In this document: positions 1 through 7,016 of the stretch, piece after piece
Numbering within the stretch: the first letter of the stretch is position 1
Layout: each line of letters opens with the position of its first letter
Source: Bacteriovoracaceae bacterium
Lineage (GTDB): Bacteria; Bdellovibrionota; Bacteriovoracia; Bacteriovoracales; Bacteriovoracaceae
Reading direction: 5' to 3'
NCBI GenBank assembly: GCA_947448095.1
Contig: CANFNN010000127.1
Coordinates: 1-8,040, forward strand
DNA length: 8,040 nt
Made by a program: the position numbers and the translations under genes
The notes under the pieces: model-generated
Databases searched by the model: none
What the model saw: only the letters and a program-made list of their open reading frames with translations
What the model was told of the DNA's origin: nothing

Positions 1-1
1 C

Positions 2-1372
2 AATCAAATTAAGCGGCTGGCCTTTCTAGGCACTAACTCTCGAGGTTTTTGGCTCTTTGACGGAAAAATCAAAGGCCTTAATGAATGGCGTGAAAAAGTT
101 CAAACTGATTTGAATCTTTTTTTCTCAGAAAGTGTTGAAGGCATCTCGACTCCGGATGATCAGACCCTGGTCATTCAATTGAAGTATCCCTACCCTCAAC
201 TTCTCTATGCTATGGCTATGAATTTTACTTCTCCCGTTCCAGAAGAGGCCATCAGGGCCTCAAAGAATGATTTATCAAGTCAGGCCGTAGGAACTGGAGC
301 CTATTTCATATCTACTTATAATTCCAGTCAGGGTGCTGATCTTCAAAAATTTCAAGGCTACAAATCAAGCGTCTATCCTTCAGAAGGTGACAGGCTAGCC
401 AGAGAAAGTGGCTTTTTAAAAGATGCTGGCGCAAAACTTCCCTTCATGGAGAAAGTTCGACTCGTGGTGATTAAAGAAGCGCAAACCGATTGGCTTAATT
501 TTCTGAAAAAGAAAATTGATATGATTAACCTCACAAAAGATCACTACCATGTGGCCCTTACGAATGAAGGCAAACTAAAACCAGAAATTATTAAAGATGA
601 AATCGTACTTCAAGCCTCTCCGACATTGATTTACTGGTGGATCGCCTTCAACATGAAAGATCCTATCGTTGGTAAGAACTTGAACCTTAGGAAGGCGATT
701 GCTCATGGTGTGAATATCGATAAATACATCGAACTATTCACTTACAACGTCGCCCAGAAAGCTAACTCAATCTATCCCCCTGGAGTTCCTGGCTACTCTC
801 CGGCGGCAGAGCTGCCTTACAAGTATGACCTCAATCTTGCGAAGGAATATCTTAAGAAGGCCGGATACCCTGAAGGCAAGGGACTTCCTACTTTGAAGTA
901 CGACATTCGCGGCTCAGATACACGTCGCCGCCAGATGGGTGAATACATCCAACAAGAACTTCGCGCTCTCGGCATTAAAGTTGAAATTCAAATCAATACT
1001 TTTCCTGCCTTCTTAGACAAGGCCCGCAAAGGTGAGCTGCAATTTTGGCAAGGTGGATGGGTGCTGGATTACCCTGATGCAGAAAACGTTCTCCAGCTTT
1101 TAAGCTCACAGAATCTTCCCCCGGGTCAGAACTATTTTAATTATGTGAACGCTGAGTTTGATAAACTCTTTCAAGAAGCACGCGTGATTCAAGATGGTAA
1201 ACATAAGTTTGAATTAATGGCGAAGATGGAAAATCTGGTGAATGCTGATTTGCCATGGGTTATGCAGTACTATGCTAGGAACTACATTCTCTCACATAAG
1301 TATCTGAAGAATTTTATGTACTCAGATATTATCTATAACAATATTAAGTACTTGAAGATTGACGGAAAATAA
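2..1372 (+). CDS. ABC transporter substrate-binding protein, oligopeptide/dipeptide type (SBP family 5), 5' partial
   Basis: This is the C-terminal part of an extracytoplasmic solute-binding protein of the OppA/DppA class, which captures peptides or similar ligands in the periplasm for an ABC importer. The frame is open from base 2, so the gene starts outside the window. A TTG at 110 is an internal Leu codon, because the 36 codons before it read as matching protein (GFWLFDGKIKGLNEWRE). About 456 residues are visible, so the signal peptide and the first part of lobe I are missing. Family-like features include a TGAYFISTY segment (strand and turn of lobe I), LRKAIAHGVNIDKYIE, a PPGVPGY loop, and a lobe II stretch with YDLNLAKEYLKKAGYPEGKG followed by QELRALGIKVEIQ. 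The protein ends normally at TAA. No permease or ATPase genes follow it, so it is either the last gene of a transport operon or a stand-alone binding protein. The exact ligand cannot be read from the sequence. Confidence 0.9.
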   Translation, partial: NQIKRLAFLGTNSRGFWLFDGKIKGLNEWREKVQTDLNLFFSESVEGISTPDDQTLVIQLKYPYPQLLYAMAMNFTSPVPEEAIRASKNDLSSQAVGTGAYFISTYNSSQGADLQKFQGYKSSVYPSEGDRLARESGFLKDAGAKLPFMEKVRLVVIKEAQTDWLNFLKKKIDMINLTKDHYHVALTNEGKLKPEIIKDEIVLQASPTLIYWWIAFNMKDPIVGKNLNLRKAIAHGVNIDKYIELFTYNVAQKANSIYPPGVPGYSPAAELPYKYDLNLAKEYLKKAGYPEGKGLPTLKYDIRGSDTRRRQMGEYIQQELRALGIKVEIQINTFPAFLDKARKGELQFWQGGWVLDYPDAENVLQLLSSQNLPPGQNYFNYVNAEFDKLFQEARVIQDGKHKFELMAKMENLVNADLPWVMQYYARNYILSHKYLKNFMYSDIIYNNIKYLKIDGK

Positions 1373-1379
1373 TATCCTT

Positions 1380-1404
1380 ATTCCAGACTATGTTAGTCTG
1401 GAAT
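1380..1404. terminator. Perfect 11-bp hairpin downstream of the binding-protein gene, terminator-like but without a T tract
   Basis: The arms ATTCCAGACTA and TAGTCTGGAAT are perfectly complementary and flank a 3-nt TGT loop. The hairpin begins 8 bp after the TAA of the binding-protein gene. The bases that follow (GACTTCTCCC) contain no run of T, so it is not a classical intrinsic terminator. It may stabilise the 3' end of the mRNA, act with Rho, or be a protein-binding palindrome. Confidence 0.5.
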
Positions 1405-1485
1405 GACTTCTCCCTGAATAGACTTCCTCAACTTTCCTTTTCTTTGGTCGATAAGCTAGGCAAGACATTCCCCTGCGAGGCCTGA

Positions 1486-1872
1486 ATGAAAGTCTTAACA
1501 CTGCTGTCCTTTTTAATTTTTACACAATCCACATGGGCGAAATCCTATGTGATCTTTTCACTCGCCCAGGATCTTTCCATGGGTAATGAGAATGAAGTCA
1601 TACGTAAAAACTATTATATTAATATGGGTAGTGGTCAGGGTGTGAAAAAAGATAGCGTGGTAGACGTATTTCGAATTATTTCAGTTCAAAATCCCTACGA
1701 TAATAAAACTCGGGTCAACTACAAAGTAAAAATTGGAGAACTCAAAGTTCTTCATGCGATGAACGAAGCCTCAATTGCCATGGTCAGTGAGTATGAAAAA
1801 GAGGACTCGACTCCGATTTTTGAACTACCGCAATTCATGGTGGGTGACCACGTTTCAATTAATGTAGATTAA
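1486..1872 (+). CDS. Small secreted protein with FlgT C-terminal-like beta pattern, function unknown
   Basis: This is a 128-residue protein that I cannot assign to a named gene. The first 18 residues form a typical Sec signal peptide: MK, a hydrophobic core LTLLSFLIF, and a TWA cleavage site before Lys19. It is therefore probably periplasmic or outer-membrane associated. The mature part is beta-rich and carries YINMGSGQGVKKDSVVDVF (residues ~45-63), later IGELKVLHAM and finally VGDHVSI. This order of 'G-x-x-x-GV-x-x-x-x-x-V-x-V', 'IGELKV' and 'VGD' resembles the small beta-barrel at the C-terminus of the flagellar protein FlgT and related envelope proteins. The resemblance is by pattern only. 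A GAGG ribosome-binding site at 1477-1480 lies 5 nt before the ATG and supports this start. Its TAA overlaps the stop of the convergent gene. No flagellar gene is nearby, so a flagellar role is not implied. Confidence 0.75.
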   Translation: MKVLTLLSFLIFTQSTWAKSYVIFSLAQDLSMGNENEVIRKNYYINMGSGQGVKKDSVVDVFRIISVQNPYDNKTRVNYKVKIGELKVLHAMNEASIAMVSEYEKEDSTPIFELPQFMVGDHVSINVD

Positions 1873-2129
1873 GACTGATCCCAACAATCTGAAAGTGGCT
1901 TAATTTTAAGAATCGTCCCATTGAGAACACCTTCCCTGCAAATTAGGTGGCCCACATACATTAAATATTCCTCCCCTAGTCGGATATTAAAATCTTTTCC
2001 TCCTTTCACACGGACCTTGCGGAGACTTTCCCCTGCACAGACCCCCTTAAAGTGAAACTCATAATAGTCTTCTATCTGGTTGAGTTTAATGACACGTGAA
2101 CATTTAGAAACTATAATGACTGTTTTCAT
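1869..2129 (-). CDS. Small hypothetical protein, probably exported; N-terminus uncertain
   Basis: This 86-residue ORF is not recognised as any family. The body is beta-strand rich (DYYEFHFKGV, KVRVKGGKDFNIRLGEEYLMYVGHLI, LNGTILKIKPL), suggesting a small OB- or barrel-like fold. It has four cysteines (about positions 9, 31, 64, 82), an even number compatible with disulfides in the periplasm. The ATG at 2129 has no Shine-Dalgarno sequence in front of it. The same frame stays open upstream to a TAG at 2217-2219 and encodes a signal-peptide-like stretch, LGLFFVGLYLALSAD, directly before Met1, but it has no ATG, GTG or TTG. The true protein may therefore start upstream through a frameshifted start (see the leader entry). 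It converges on the upstream secreted-protein gene, and the two stop codons share the bases TTAA. It could also be a chance ORF, but its composition and lack of any opposing gene favour a real one. Confidence 0.55.
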   Translation of the reverse strand: MKTVIIVSKCSRVIKLNQIEDYYEFHFKGVCAGESLRKVRVKGGKDFNIRLGEEYLMYVGHLICREGVLNGTILKIKPLSDCWDQS

Positions 2130-2191
2130 ATCTGCCGATAAGGCAAGGTATAGACCAACAAAGAAAAGGCCAAGCTCCCAATTTGATTCAT
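2126..2191 (-). other. Leader reading frame overlapping the start of the small exported-protein ORF; possible frameshifted signal peptide
   Basis: An ATG at 2191-2189 opens a 21-codon frame beginning MNQIGSLAFSLLV. Its TGA overlaps the ATG of the downstream ORF (ATGA-type overlap). A TTG directly before it (2194-2192) is an alternative start. The leader looks like the n-region and first half of a signal peptide, while the adjacent frame supplies a hydrophobic core and an A-x-A-like site (LALSA). A single-base slip around 2165-2172 would join them into one normal signal peptide. It could be a sequencing indel, a disrupted gene or a translated leader peptide. No clear Shine-Dalgarno sequence is seen. 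Confidence 0.3.
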
Positions 2192-2253
2192 CAACTTGCG
2201 CGCGACATTGGTTTTTCTACCTGCCAAGGCGGGAATAAAAGGATCTTTTTCTC

Positions 2254-4071
2254 ATGATACAAGGACCACGAACCATCGGCCGCCTGTTCAAGGCGCGCAT
2301 TGAAAAAAATCCCACTCGCAGTGCCATCGGATGGATTGAAAACAACGAAGTCAAAAATATCAATTACACCGAATACAAAAACACGATCGAAGTTCTTGCG
2401 ACGGCGTTTCATAAAATTGGACTCAATGTCGGAGATAAAGTCGCTATCCTTGCCCAGACTTGTAAAGAGTGGCACTTTTTAGACATGGCCACCTTATGCT
2501 CTCGCGGCTGCGTGGTTCCCATTTATCCAAGCTACTTAGGTAAAGATATTGACTACATTTTTAAACATTCAGATAGCTCAATACTCATTGTTGAAAACGA
2601 TAAGCAGATGGAAAAGATTCTTCCCTTCATTAGTTCTTGGTCGAATCTGCGAGTCATCATTTCACTCAGTGAACTATCGGAAGAGATTCTTAAAAAATTT
2701 CGAAATGTTCATAGCTACTATTCGTATAAAGAACTAGTGCGCCTAGGCTCAGAGGATTTAAAACTCAATCCTGATCTCATGGAAAATTATATTCAGAATC
2801 AACTTCCTGAAGAATTTGCATCGATCATTTATACCTCTGGAACTACGGGTGAACCCAAAGGTGCCGTGATCACTCAGTACGCACTGGTTTCAATGCTCAT
2901 GAATCTTGAAAAAACCGTTCAAGGTGGATTCACTAAAGATGACGTATCTTTAGTTTTTCTACCTCTCTCCCACGTATTAGGTCGCGCCGATTCAATGCTA
3001 CCACTGATTTTTGGCTGGCAATCTGTTTATGCCGAATCTTTTGAAAAACTAGTGGATAACATTCAAGTCGTGAAACCCACAGTGATGATTGCTGTACCTA
3101 GAGTTTTTGAAAAAATTTATGCCAAAATTATGGCCCAAATGAATGAAGCCAACCTAATTGAAAAACAAACATTCAAATGGGCGACACACGTTGCAGAAAA
3201 TTATTTTCAAAAAATTGATAACGATCTATCTCCCTCAGCAGTAGAAATGATTGAATTTAAACTGGCCCAGCAGCTTGTGTTTTCAAAAATTTATAACCGC
3301 TTTGGTGGAAAAATCCGTTACTTCGTTTCTGGTGGCGCACCACTTTCAACTCAAATTATCCAGTTCCTTCGCTATGCCAACTTAACAATTCTCGAGGGCT
3401 ATGGCCTGACTGAAACCATTGCTCCCTGTTGTCTGAATCCCTTGTCGAAACAAGTGGCAGGAACTGTGGGCCGTCCCATCGGGGACGTGCAGTTTTCTTT
3501 TGGCAATGACGGAGAAATCCTGATCAAGAGCGAAGCTCTATTTAAAGAGTATTACAAAGATCCAAGTGCCACTCAGGAAGCCATTAAAGACGGCTGGTTT
3601 TATACAGGTGATATTGGGGAATTTACCGCCGAAGGTTATTTAAAAATTACTGATCGCAAAAAAGACCTGATTAAAACCAGCGGTGGAAAATTCGTGGCCC
3701 CACAAAAAATAGAAAATATCGCCAAGGCCCAGCCACATATATCCCACATCGTCGTTATTGGGGATCAAAGAAAGTTTCTTACTGCCCTAATTGGGATTGA
3801 GAAGGAGCGATTTCTAGGCATCCTGGACGATCTGGGGCTTCCAAGGGATTGTAGCCTAGAAGAGCTGGCAGAGAACGACAAGGTGAGGGAAATCATTGAA
3901 AAAGAGATTGATTTAATCAATCAGGATCTACCTCAATATGAGACTATCAAGAAGTTCAAAATTCTTCCTGAGGAGTTTAGCGTAGAGAATTTTCTAACGC
4001 CCTCGCTGAAAGTGAAGAGAAAACTGATCACGGCGCGTTATTCAGTCATAATTGAAGCGATGTATCAGTAG
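2254..4071 (+). CDS. Long-chain fatty acid--CoA ligase (AMP-forming), FadD15-like
   Basis: This enzyme activates fatty acids: it forms an acyl-adenylate with ATP, then the acyl-CoA thioester, feeding beta-oxidation or lipid synthesis. It is cytoplasmic or loosely membrane-associated. The 605-residue protein has all core motifs of the adenylate-forming superfamily. They are the P-loop YTSGTTGEPKG (193-203), FLPLSHVLGR (235-244), SGGAPLS (359-365), GYGLTET (382-388), and the fatty-acyl-CoA synthetase signature from DGWFYTGD (446-453) to DRKKDLIKTSGGK (467-479). The expected catalytic lysine is in LTPSLKVKRK (Lys586). The ending, ARYSVIIEAMY, is typical of the FadD15/eukaryotic-ACSL-like branch rather than E. 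coli FadD. The ATG at 2254 is preceded by AAGG at 2239-2242, a slightly long 11-nt spacing, and the protein begins in the usual way for the family (TIGRLFKARIEKNP). No beta-oxidation genes are adjacent. Chain-length preference cannot be inferred. Confidence 0.93.
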   Translation: MIQGPRTIGRLFKARIEKNPTRSAIGWIENNEVKNINYTEYKNTIEVLATAFHKIGLNVGDKVAILAQTCKEWHFLDMATLCSRGCVVPIYPSYLGKDIDYIFKHSDSSILIVENDKQMEKILPFISSWSNLRVIISLSELSEEILKKFRNVHSYYSYKELVRLGSEDLKLNPDLMENYIQNQLPEEFASIIYTSGTTGEPKGAVITQYALVSMLMNLEKTVQGGFTKDDVSLVFLPLSHVLGRADSMLPLIFGWQSVYAESFEKLVDNIQVVKPTVMIAVPRVFEKIYAKIMAQMNEANLIEKQTFKWATHVAENYFQKIDNDLSPSAVEMIEFKLAQQLVFSKIYNRFGGKIRYFVSGGAPLSTQIIQFLRYANLTILEGYGLTETIAPCCLNPLSKQVAGTVGRPIGDVQFSFGNDGEILIKSEALFKEYYKDPSATQEAIKDGWFYTGDIGEFTAEGYLKITDRKKDLIKTSGGKFVAPQKIENIAKAQPHISHIVVIGDQRKFLTALIGIEKERFLGILDDLGLPRDCSLEELAENDKVREIIEKEIDLINQDLPQYETIKKFKILPEEFSVENFLTPSLKVKRKLITARYSVIIEAMYQ

Positions 4072-4078
4072 TCTCCCT

Positions 4079-4107
4079 TTGACAAAAGAGCCCATCTCTT
4101 TTAAAAA
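4079..4107 (+). promoter_or_regulatory. Sigma-70-like promoter for rpoZ
   Basis: A perfect -35 hexamer TTGACA (4079-4084) is followed after 17 nt by TAAAAA (4102-4107), a 4/6 match to the -10 consensus. It lies 8 bp after the stop of the acyl-CoA synthetase gene and about 35 bp before the rpoZ ATG. This gives rpoZ its own transcription start. It was found by eye only. Confidence 0.55.
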
Positions 4108-4140
4108 TGAAGATTCTATTTATCCCCCTAAGAGGTAACT

Positions 4141-4353
4141 ATGGCACGAGTCACAGTCGAAGATTGTTTAGAACATGTTGAAAACCGTTATGAGTTAGTT
4201 CATTTGACTGCTAAGCGTGTAAAGCAACTTCGTGAAGGTGATGTTTCAACAGTAAGAAGTAAGAACAAAGAAGTTGTTACTGCTCTTCGTGAAATTGCTG
4301 CTGGAAACGTTAAGCACACTCTCAGAAGTGAATACGATTCAGACGAGTTCTAA
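4141..4353 (+). CDS. rpoZ: DNA-directed RNA polymerase omega subunit
   Basis: This is the small omega subunit, which wraps the C-terminal tail of beta-prime and helps assemble RNA polymerase. In many proteobacteria it also forms part of a ppGpp-binding site. The 70-residue protein opens with MARVTVEDCLEHVENRYELV, the conserved omega start, followed by HLTAKRVKQL, corresponding to the conserved 'A-x-R-A-R-Q-L' helix of the family. Residues ~42-53 (NKEVVTALREIA) match the next conserved helix. Length is in the lower part of the normal range. AGAGG at 4131-4135, 5 nt before the ATG, fixes the start. In many proteobacteria rpoZ sits with gmk or spoT. Here it stands alone, with its own promoter in front and a strong terminator behind. 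Confidence 0.96.
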   Translation: MARVTVEDCLEHVENRYELVHLTAKRVKQLREGDVSTVRSKNKEVVTALREIAAGNVKHTLRSEYDSDEF

Positions 4354-4374
4354 GAATTATTTAAATTCGCCAAT

Positions 4375-4405
4375 AAAAAAAGGGAGCCTTGAGCTCCCTT
4401 TTTTT
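4375..4405. terminator. Bidirectional intrinsic terminator between rpoZ and lon
   Basis: The GC-rich core GGGAGC (4382-4387) pairs with GCTCCC (4393-4398) across a CTTGA loop. It is flanked by seven A on the left and seven T on the right. Read on + it ends rpoZ. Read on - it ends lon, whose TAA is at 4412-4414, just before the hairpin. The A and T runs extend the stem and act as the U tract in either direction. Confidence 0.93.
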
Positions 4406-4411
4406 ATTTTC

Positions 4412-7000
4412 TTATTTTCGTTTTAAGGCAATTTTCAAGACTTCATCAAAATGTTTAACCGGAAAGAACTTCATTCCTTTACGGTGACGTTCAGGAACTT
4501 CTTTCAGATCTTTTTCATTTTGCCATGGAAGGATAATGGTTTTAATCCCAGCCCGTTTAGCGGCCAGAACTTTTTCCTTAATCCCACCAACCGGAAGAAC
4601 TTTACCAGTTAGGCTTAATTCTCCAGTCATCGCCACATCCCCTCTAACCATTTGATTCGTAGCCAGTGAATAAAGCGCAAGTGCCATCGTCACACCAGCA
4701 GATGGACCATCTTTAGGCGTGGCACCGGCCGGTAAATGCAAATGAATTTCATGCGTGGCTAAAAAGTCCGTGGCTTCTTCAGGGTTAGGAGCAGGAACAA
4801 CCGGGGCAACAACGACAGCTGCAGCTCCTTTTTTCTTCGCTACAACTTTCTTGGCCACAGGATGTTTTTTCTGGGCCGCTTCGATCTCAGCTTGCAGAAC
4901 ACCTTTCACATAACTGTAAGCAAGGTTAGCTGACTCACCCATCACATCACCAAGCTGACCAGTAAGTTTAAAGCCCTTACCTTTCAGAGGGATTGATTCC
5001 ACAAAAAGAATATCTCCCCCAAAAGAAGTCCAAGCAAGGCCTGTCACAATTCCTGGCTGAAGTGGCTTTTGCGCCATATCTGTTTCAAAACGTTTAGGTC
5101 CAAGAATTTTTTCAAGATCAGCAAGACCAGGACTGAATTTTTTAGGTTTCTTAGAGGAAACTTTTTCTAAAGCAGCACGACGACAAAGTTTAGCAATCGT
5201 TTGCTCCATCACCCTGACACCTGGCTCACGAGCATAATCGGAAACAAGGGCCTTAAGTACTACGGCCGATAGACTAAATTCTTTGGCAGTTAAACCATGT
5301 TTTTTGAGCTGTTTAGGGATTACCCATTTGGTAGAGATCGAAATTTTTTCTTCAATCGTATAACCAGAAAGTTCAATCAATTCCATACGGTCAAGAAGGG
5401 CTTCTGGAATTTCGCCAATGTTATTAGCAGTAGCAATGAAAAGAACTTTTGAAAGATCAAACGGCACATCAAGATAGTTATCAATAAATGTTTTGTTTTG
5501 TTCAGGATCAAGCACTTCAAGTAAAGATGATGCCGGGTCACCCTGATAAGATTTTCCAATTTTATCAATTTCATCCAACATGATTACAGGATTACTTACT
5601 TCAACTCGTTTAAGAGCTTGAATAATTTTTCCAGGCATCGCTCCCACATAAGTTCTACGGTGCCCTTTAATTTCGGCTTCATCTTTCATCCCACCCAAAG
5701 AAAAGCGGTAGAACTTTCGATTAAGAGCTTTAGCGATAGAATGTCCGAGTGAAGTTTTACCAACACCTGGAGGGCCGGCCAAGCAGAGAATTGTTCCATC
5801 GTATTCTGGCTTGAGTTTTCTCACGGCCAAAAATTCCATGATTCTTTCTTTAGGCTTTTCAAGACCGTAGTGATCTTTTTCCAGCATCTTTTTAGCTGCT
5901 GTAATATCCACTTTATCGTCAGTCATTTTATTCCACGGCAACTGAACCATCCAGTTAAGGTAGGTTCTGGTGACGTTGTATTCAGGCGAGGAATCTGGAA
6001 TTGATTCCAAACGCTCAAGCTCTTCCATGGCGGCTTTTTTAGCATCTTCAGGCAGATTCCCTTGCTCCAGGGCTTCCTGAATTTTTTTCATGTCCTTGGC
6101 CTTATCATCCTCATCCATGCCAAGTTCGCTGCGAATAACCTTAAGCTGCTCACGTAAGAAATACTCACGCTGATACTTATTCACTTTATCATTTACTTCA
6201 TCGGTGATTTTCTTCTGAATGTCAGAAACATCTTTTTCACGCTTAAGGTAAACCAATAATTTCGCAAATCGTTTTTTCACAATCAAGGTTTCGAGAAAAT
6301 CCTGAGCTTCAGGAACGTCTAAAGAAAGGGCAAATGCCACTAAATCTGCGAGTGATCCTGGAGAGGGAGAATTAAGCATCGCAAGCTTCATCTCTTCATT
6401 GAAATAAGGATTAATTTCAGAAAGCTTTTTCACCTGATTAATAACTGATCTGGTGTAAGCATCAAGTTCTTCATCTGGTTCTAAAATATCACTAAAGACT
6501 TCTGTCTTAGCAATCAACAGAGGTGAATCCACAATGTATTCGACAGCTCGGTAGCGTCTCATACCGTGAACCAAAAGATTTACGGATCCATCAGGGAGTT
6601 TTAATTTTTTAACAACCTTACACAGCACACCGACTTTATAAATATCTTTCGGCGTAATTCCCTTTGGAGCAATATCATCGGCAGAAGTCAGACCAGTATA
6701 GCCTTCTTCATCTTCTTCTTCGTCCTCATCTTCATAGCTGACTTGTTCTTCGCCCATTTCCTGAATTACTTCTGGAGCTTCACCATAGTCTTTAAACTTA
6801 ACTAGGTTTAAGGCGACGTAATTATTTTTTGCAAGATAAGCATCAAGCTCAGGGGTGTACTTTTCTTCTGAGAGGATGATAGGAGCAATCATTCCAGGAA
6901 AAATTGGACTATTCACAATAGGAATAATCACCACTTCCGCAGGAGCATCTCCTGATTTTGATCCATTTTTGTTTTTGGATTTTTTATCTTTAATTGCCAT
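4412..7000 (-). CDS. lon: ATP-dependent serine protease Lon (endopeptidase La)
   Basis: Lon is a hexameric cytoplasmic AAA+ protease that unfolds and degrades misfolded and selected regulatory proteins. The 862-residue protein has the full order. The N-terminal substrate domain begins near residue 22 (VVIIPIVNSPIFPGMIAPI), with a coiled-coil region at ~255-335. The AAA+ module has Walker A GPPGVGKTS (409-417), Walker B VIMLDEID (472-479), sensor-1 ATANN (523-527), the DR of LLDRME (R538), and sensor-2 REPGVR (591-596). The protease domain has catalytic Ser767 in DGPSAGV and Lys810 in GGIKEK. It is longer than E. coli Lon (784) because of an acidic insert at about 84-100 and a Lys/Ala/Val/Pro-rich insert at about 711-742. 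TAAGGA (7007-7012), 6 nt before the ATG, is a strong ribosome-binding site. It lies 16 bp after an AMIN-like gene, so they are probably cotranscribed. No heat-shock operator is visible. Confidence 0.97.
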   Translation of the reverse strand: MAIKDKKSKNKNGSKSGDAPAEVVIIPIVNSPIFPGMIAPIILSEEKYTPELDAYLAKNNYVALNLVKFKDYGEAPEVIQEMGEEQVSYEDEDEEEDEEGYTGLTSADDIAPKGITPKDIYKVGVLCKVVKKLKLPDGSVNLLVHGMRRYRAVEYIVDSPLLIAKTEVFSDILEPDEELDAYTRSVINQVKKLSEINPYFNEEMKLAMLNSPSPGSLADLVAFALSLDVPEAQDFLETLIVKKRFAKLLVYLKREKDVSDIQKKITDEVNDKVNKYQREYFLREQLKVIRSELGMDEDDKAKDMKKIQEALEQGNLPEDAKKAAMEELERLESIPDSSPEYNVTRTYLNWMVQLPWNKMTDDKVDITAAKKMLEKDHYGLEKPKERIMEFLAVRKLKPEYDGTILCLAGPPGVGKTSLGHSIAKALNRKFYRFSLGGMKDEAEIKGHRRTYVGAMPGKIIQALKRVEVSNPVIMLDEIDKIGKSYQGDPASSLLEVLDPEQNKTFIDNYLDVPFDLSKVLFIATANNIGEIPEALLDRMELIELSGYTIEEKISISTKWVIPKQLKKHGLTAKEFSLSAVVLKALVSDYAREPGVRVMEQTIAKLCRRAALEKVSSKKPKKFSPGLADLEKILGPKRFETDMAQKPLQPGIVTGLAWTSFGGDILFVESIPLKGKGFKLTGQLGDVMGESANLAYSYVKGVLQAEIEAAQKKHPVAKKVVAKKKGAAAVVVAPVVPAPNPEEATDFLATHEIHLHLPAGATPKDGPSAGVTMALALYSLATNQMVRGDVAMTGELSLTGKVLPVGGIKEKVLAAKRAGIKTIILPWQNEKDLKEVPERHRKGMKFFPVKHFDEVLKIALKRK

Positions 7001-7016
7001 TTTTTTTCCTTATAGA

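Noticed and set aside
1446..1455. Possible sigma-28 -10 box (GTCGATAA) before the FlgT-C-like gene
   Set aside because: No -35 element at the required spacing of about 15 nt; the nearest candidate is about 11 nt away.
2220..2233. CCTGCC-AA-GGCGGG near-palindrome before the acyl-CoA synthetase gene
   Set aside because: The loop would be only two bases and the arms are imperfect, so neither a hairpin nor an operator can be supported.
2191..2475. 94-residue ORF on the minus strand
   Set aside because: It lies opposite the start of the acyl-CoA synthetase gene, which has strong motifs; it has no recognisable domain and no good ribosome-binding site.
2300..2737. Two short + strand ORFs (2300-2482 and 2549-2737)
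   Set aside because: Both are out-of-frame shadows inside the acyl-CoA synthetase gene, which is intact through this region.
5377..5574. 65-residue minus-strand ORF inside lon
   Set aside because: It is an out-of-frame shadow of the Lon AAA+ module; its leucine/isoleucine-rich composition is an artefact of the frame.
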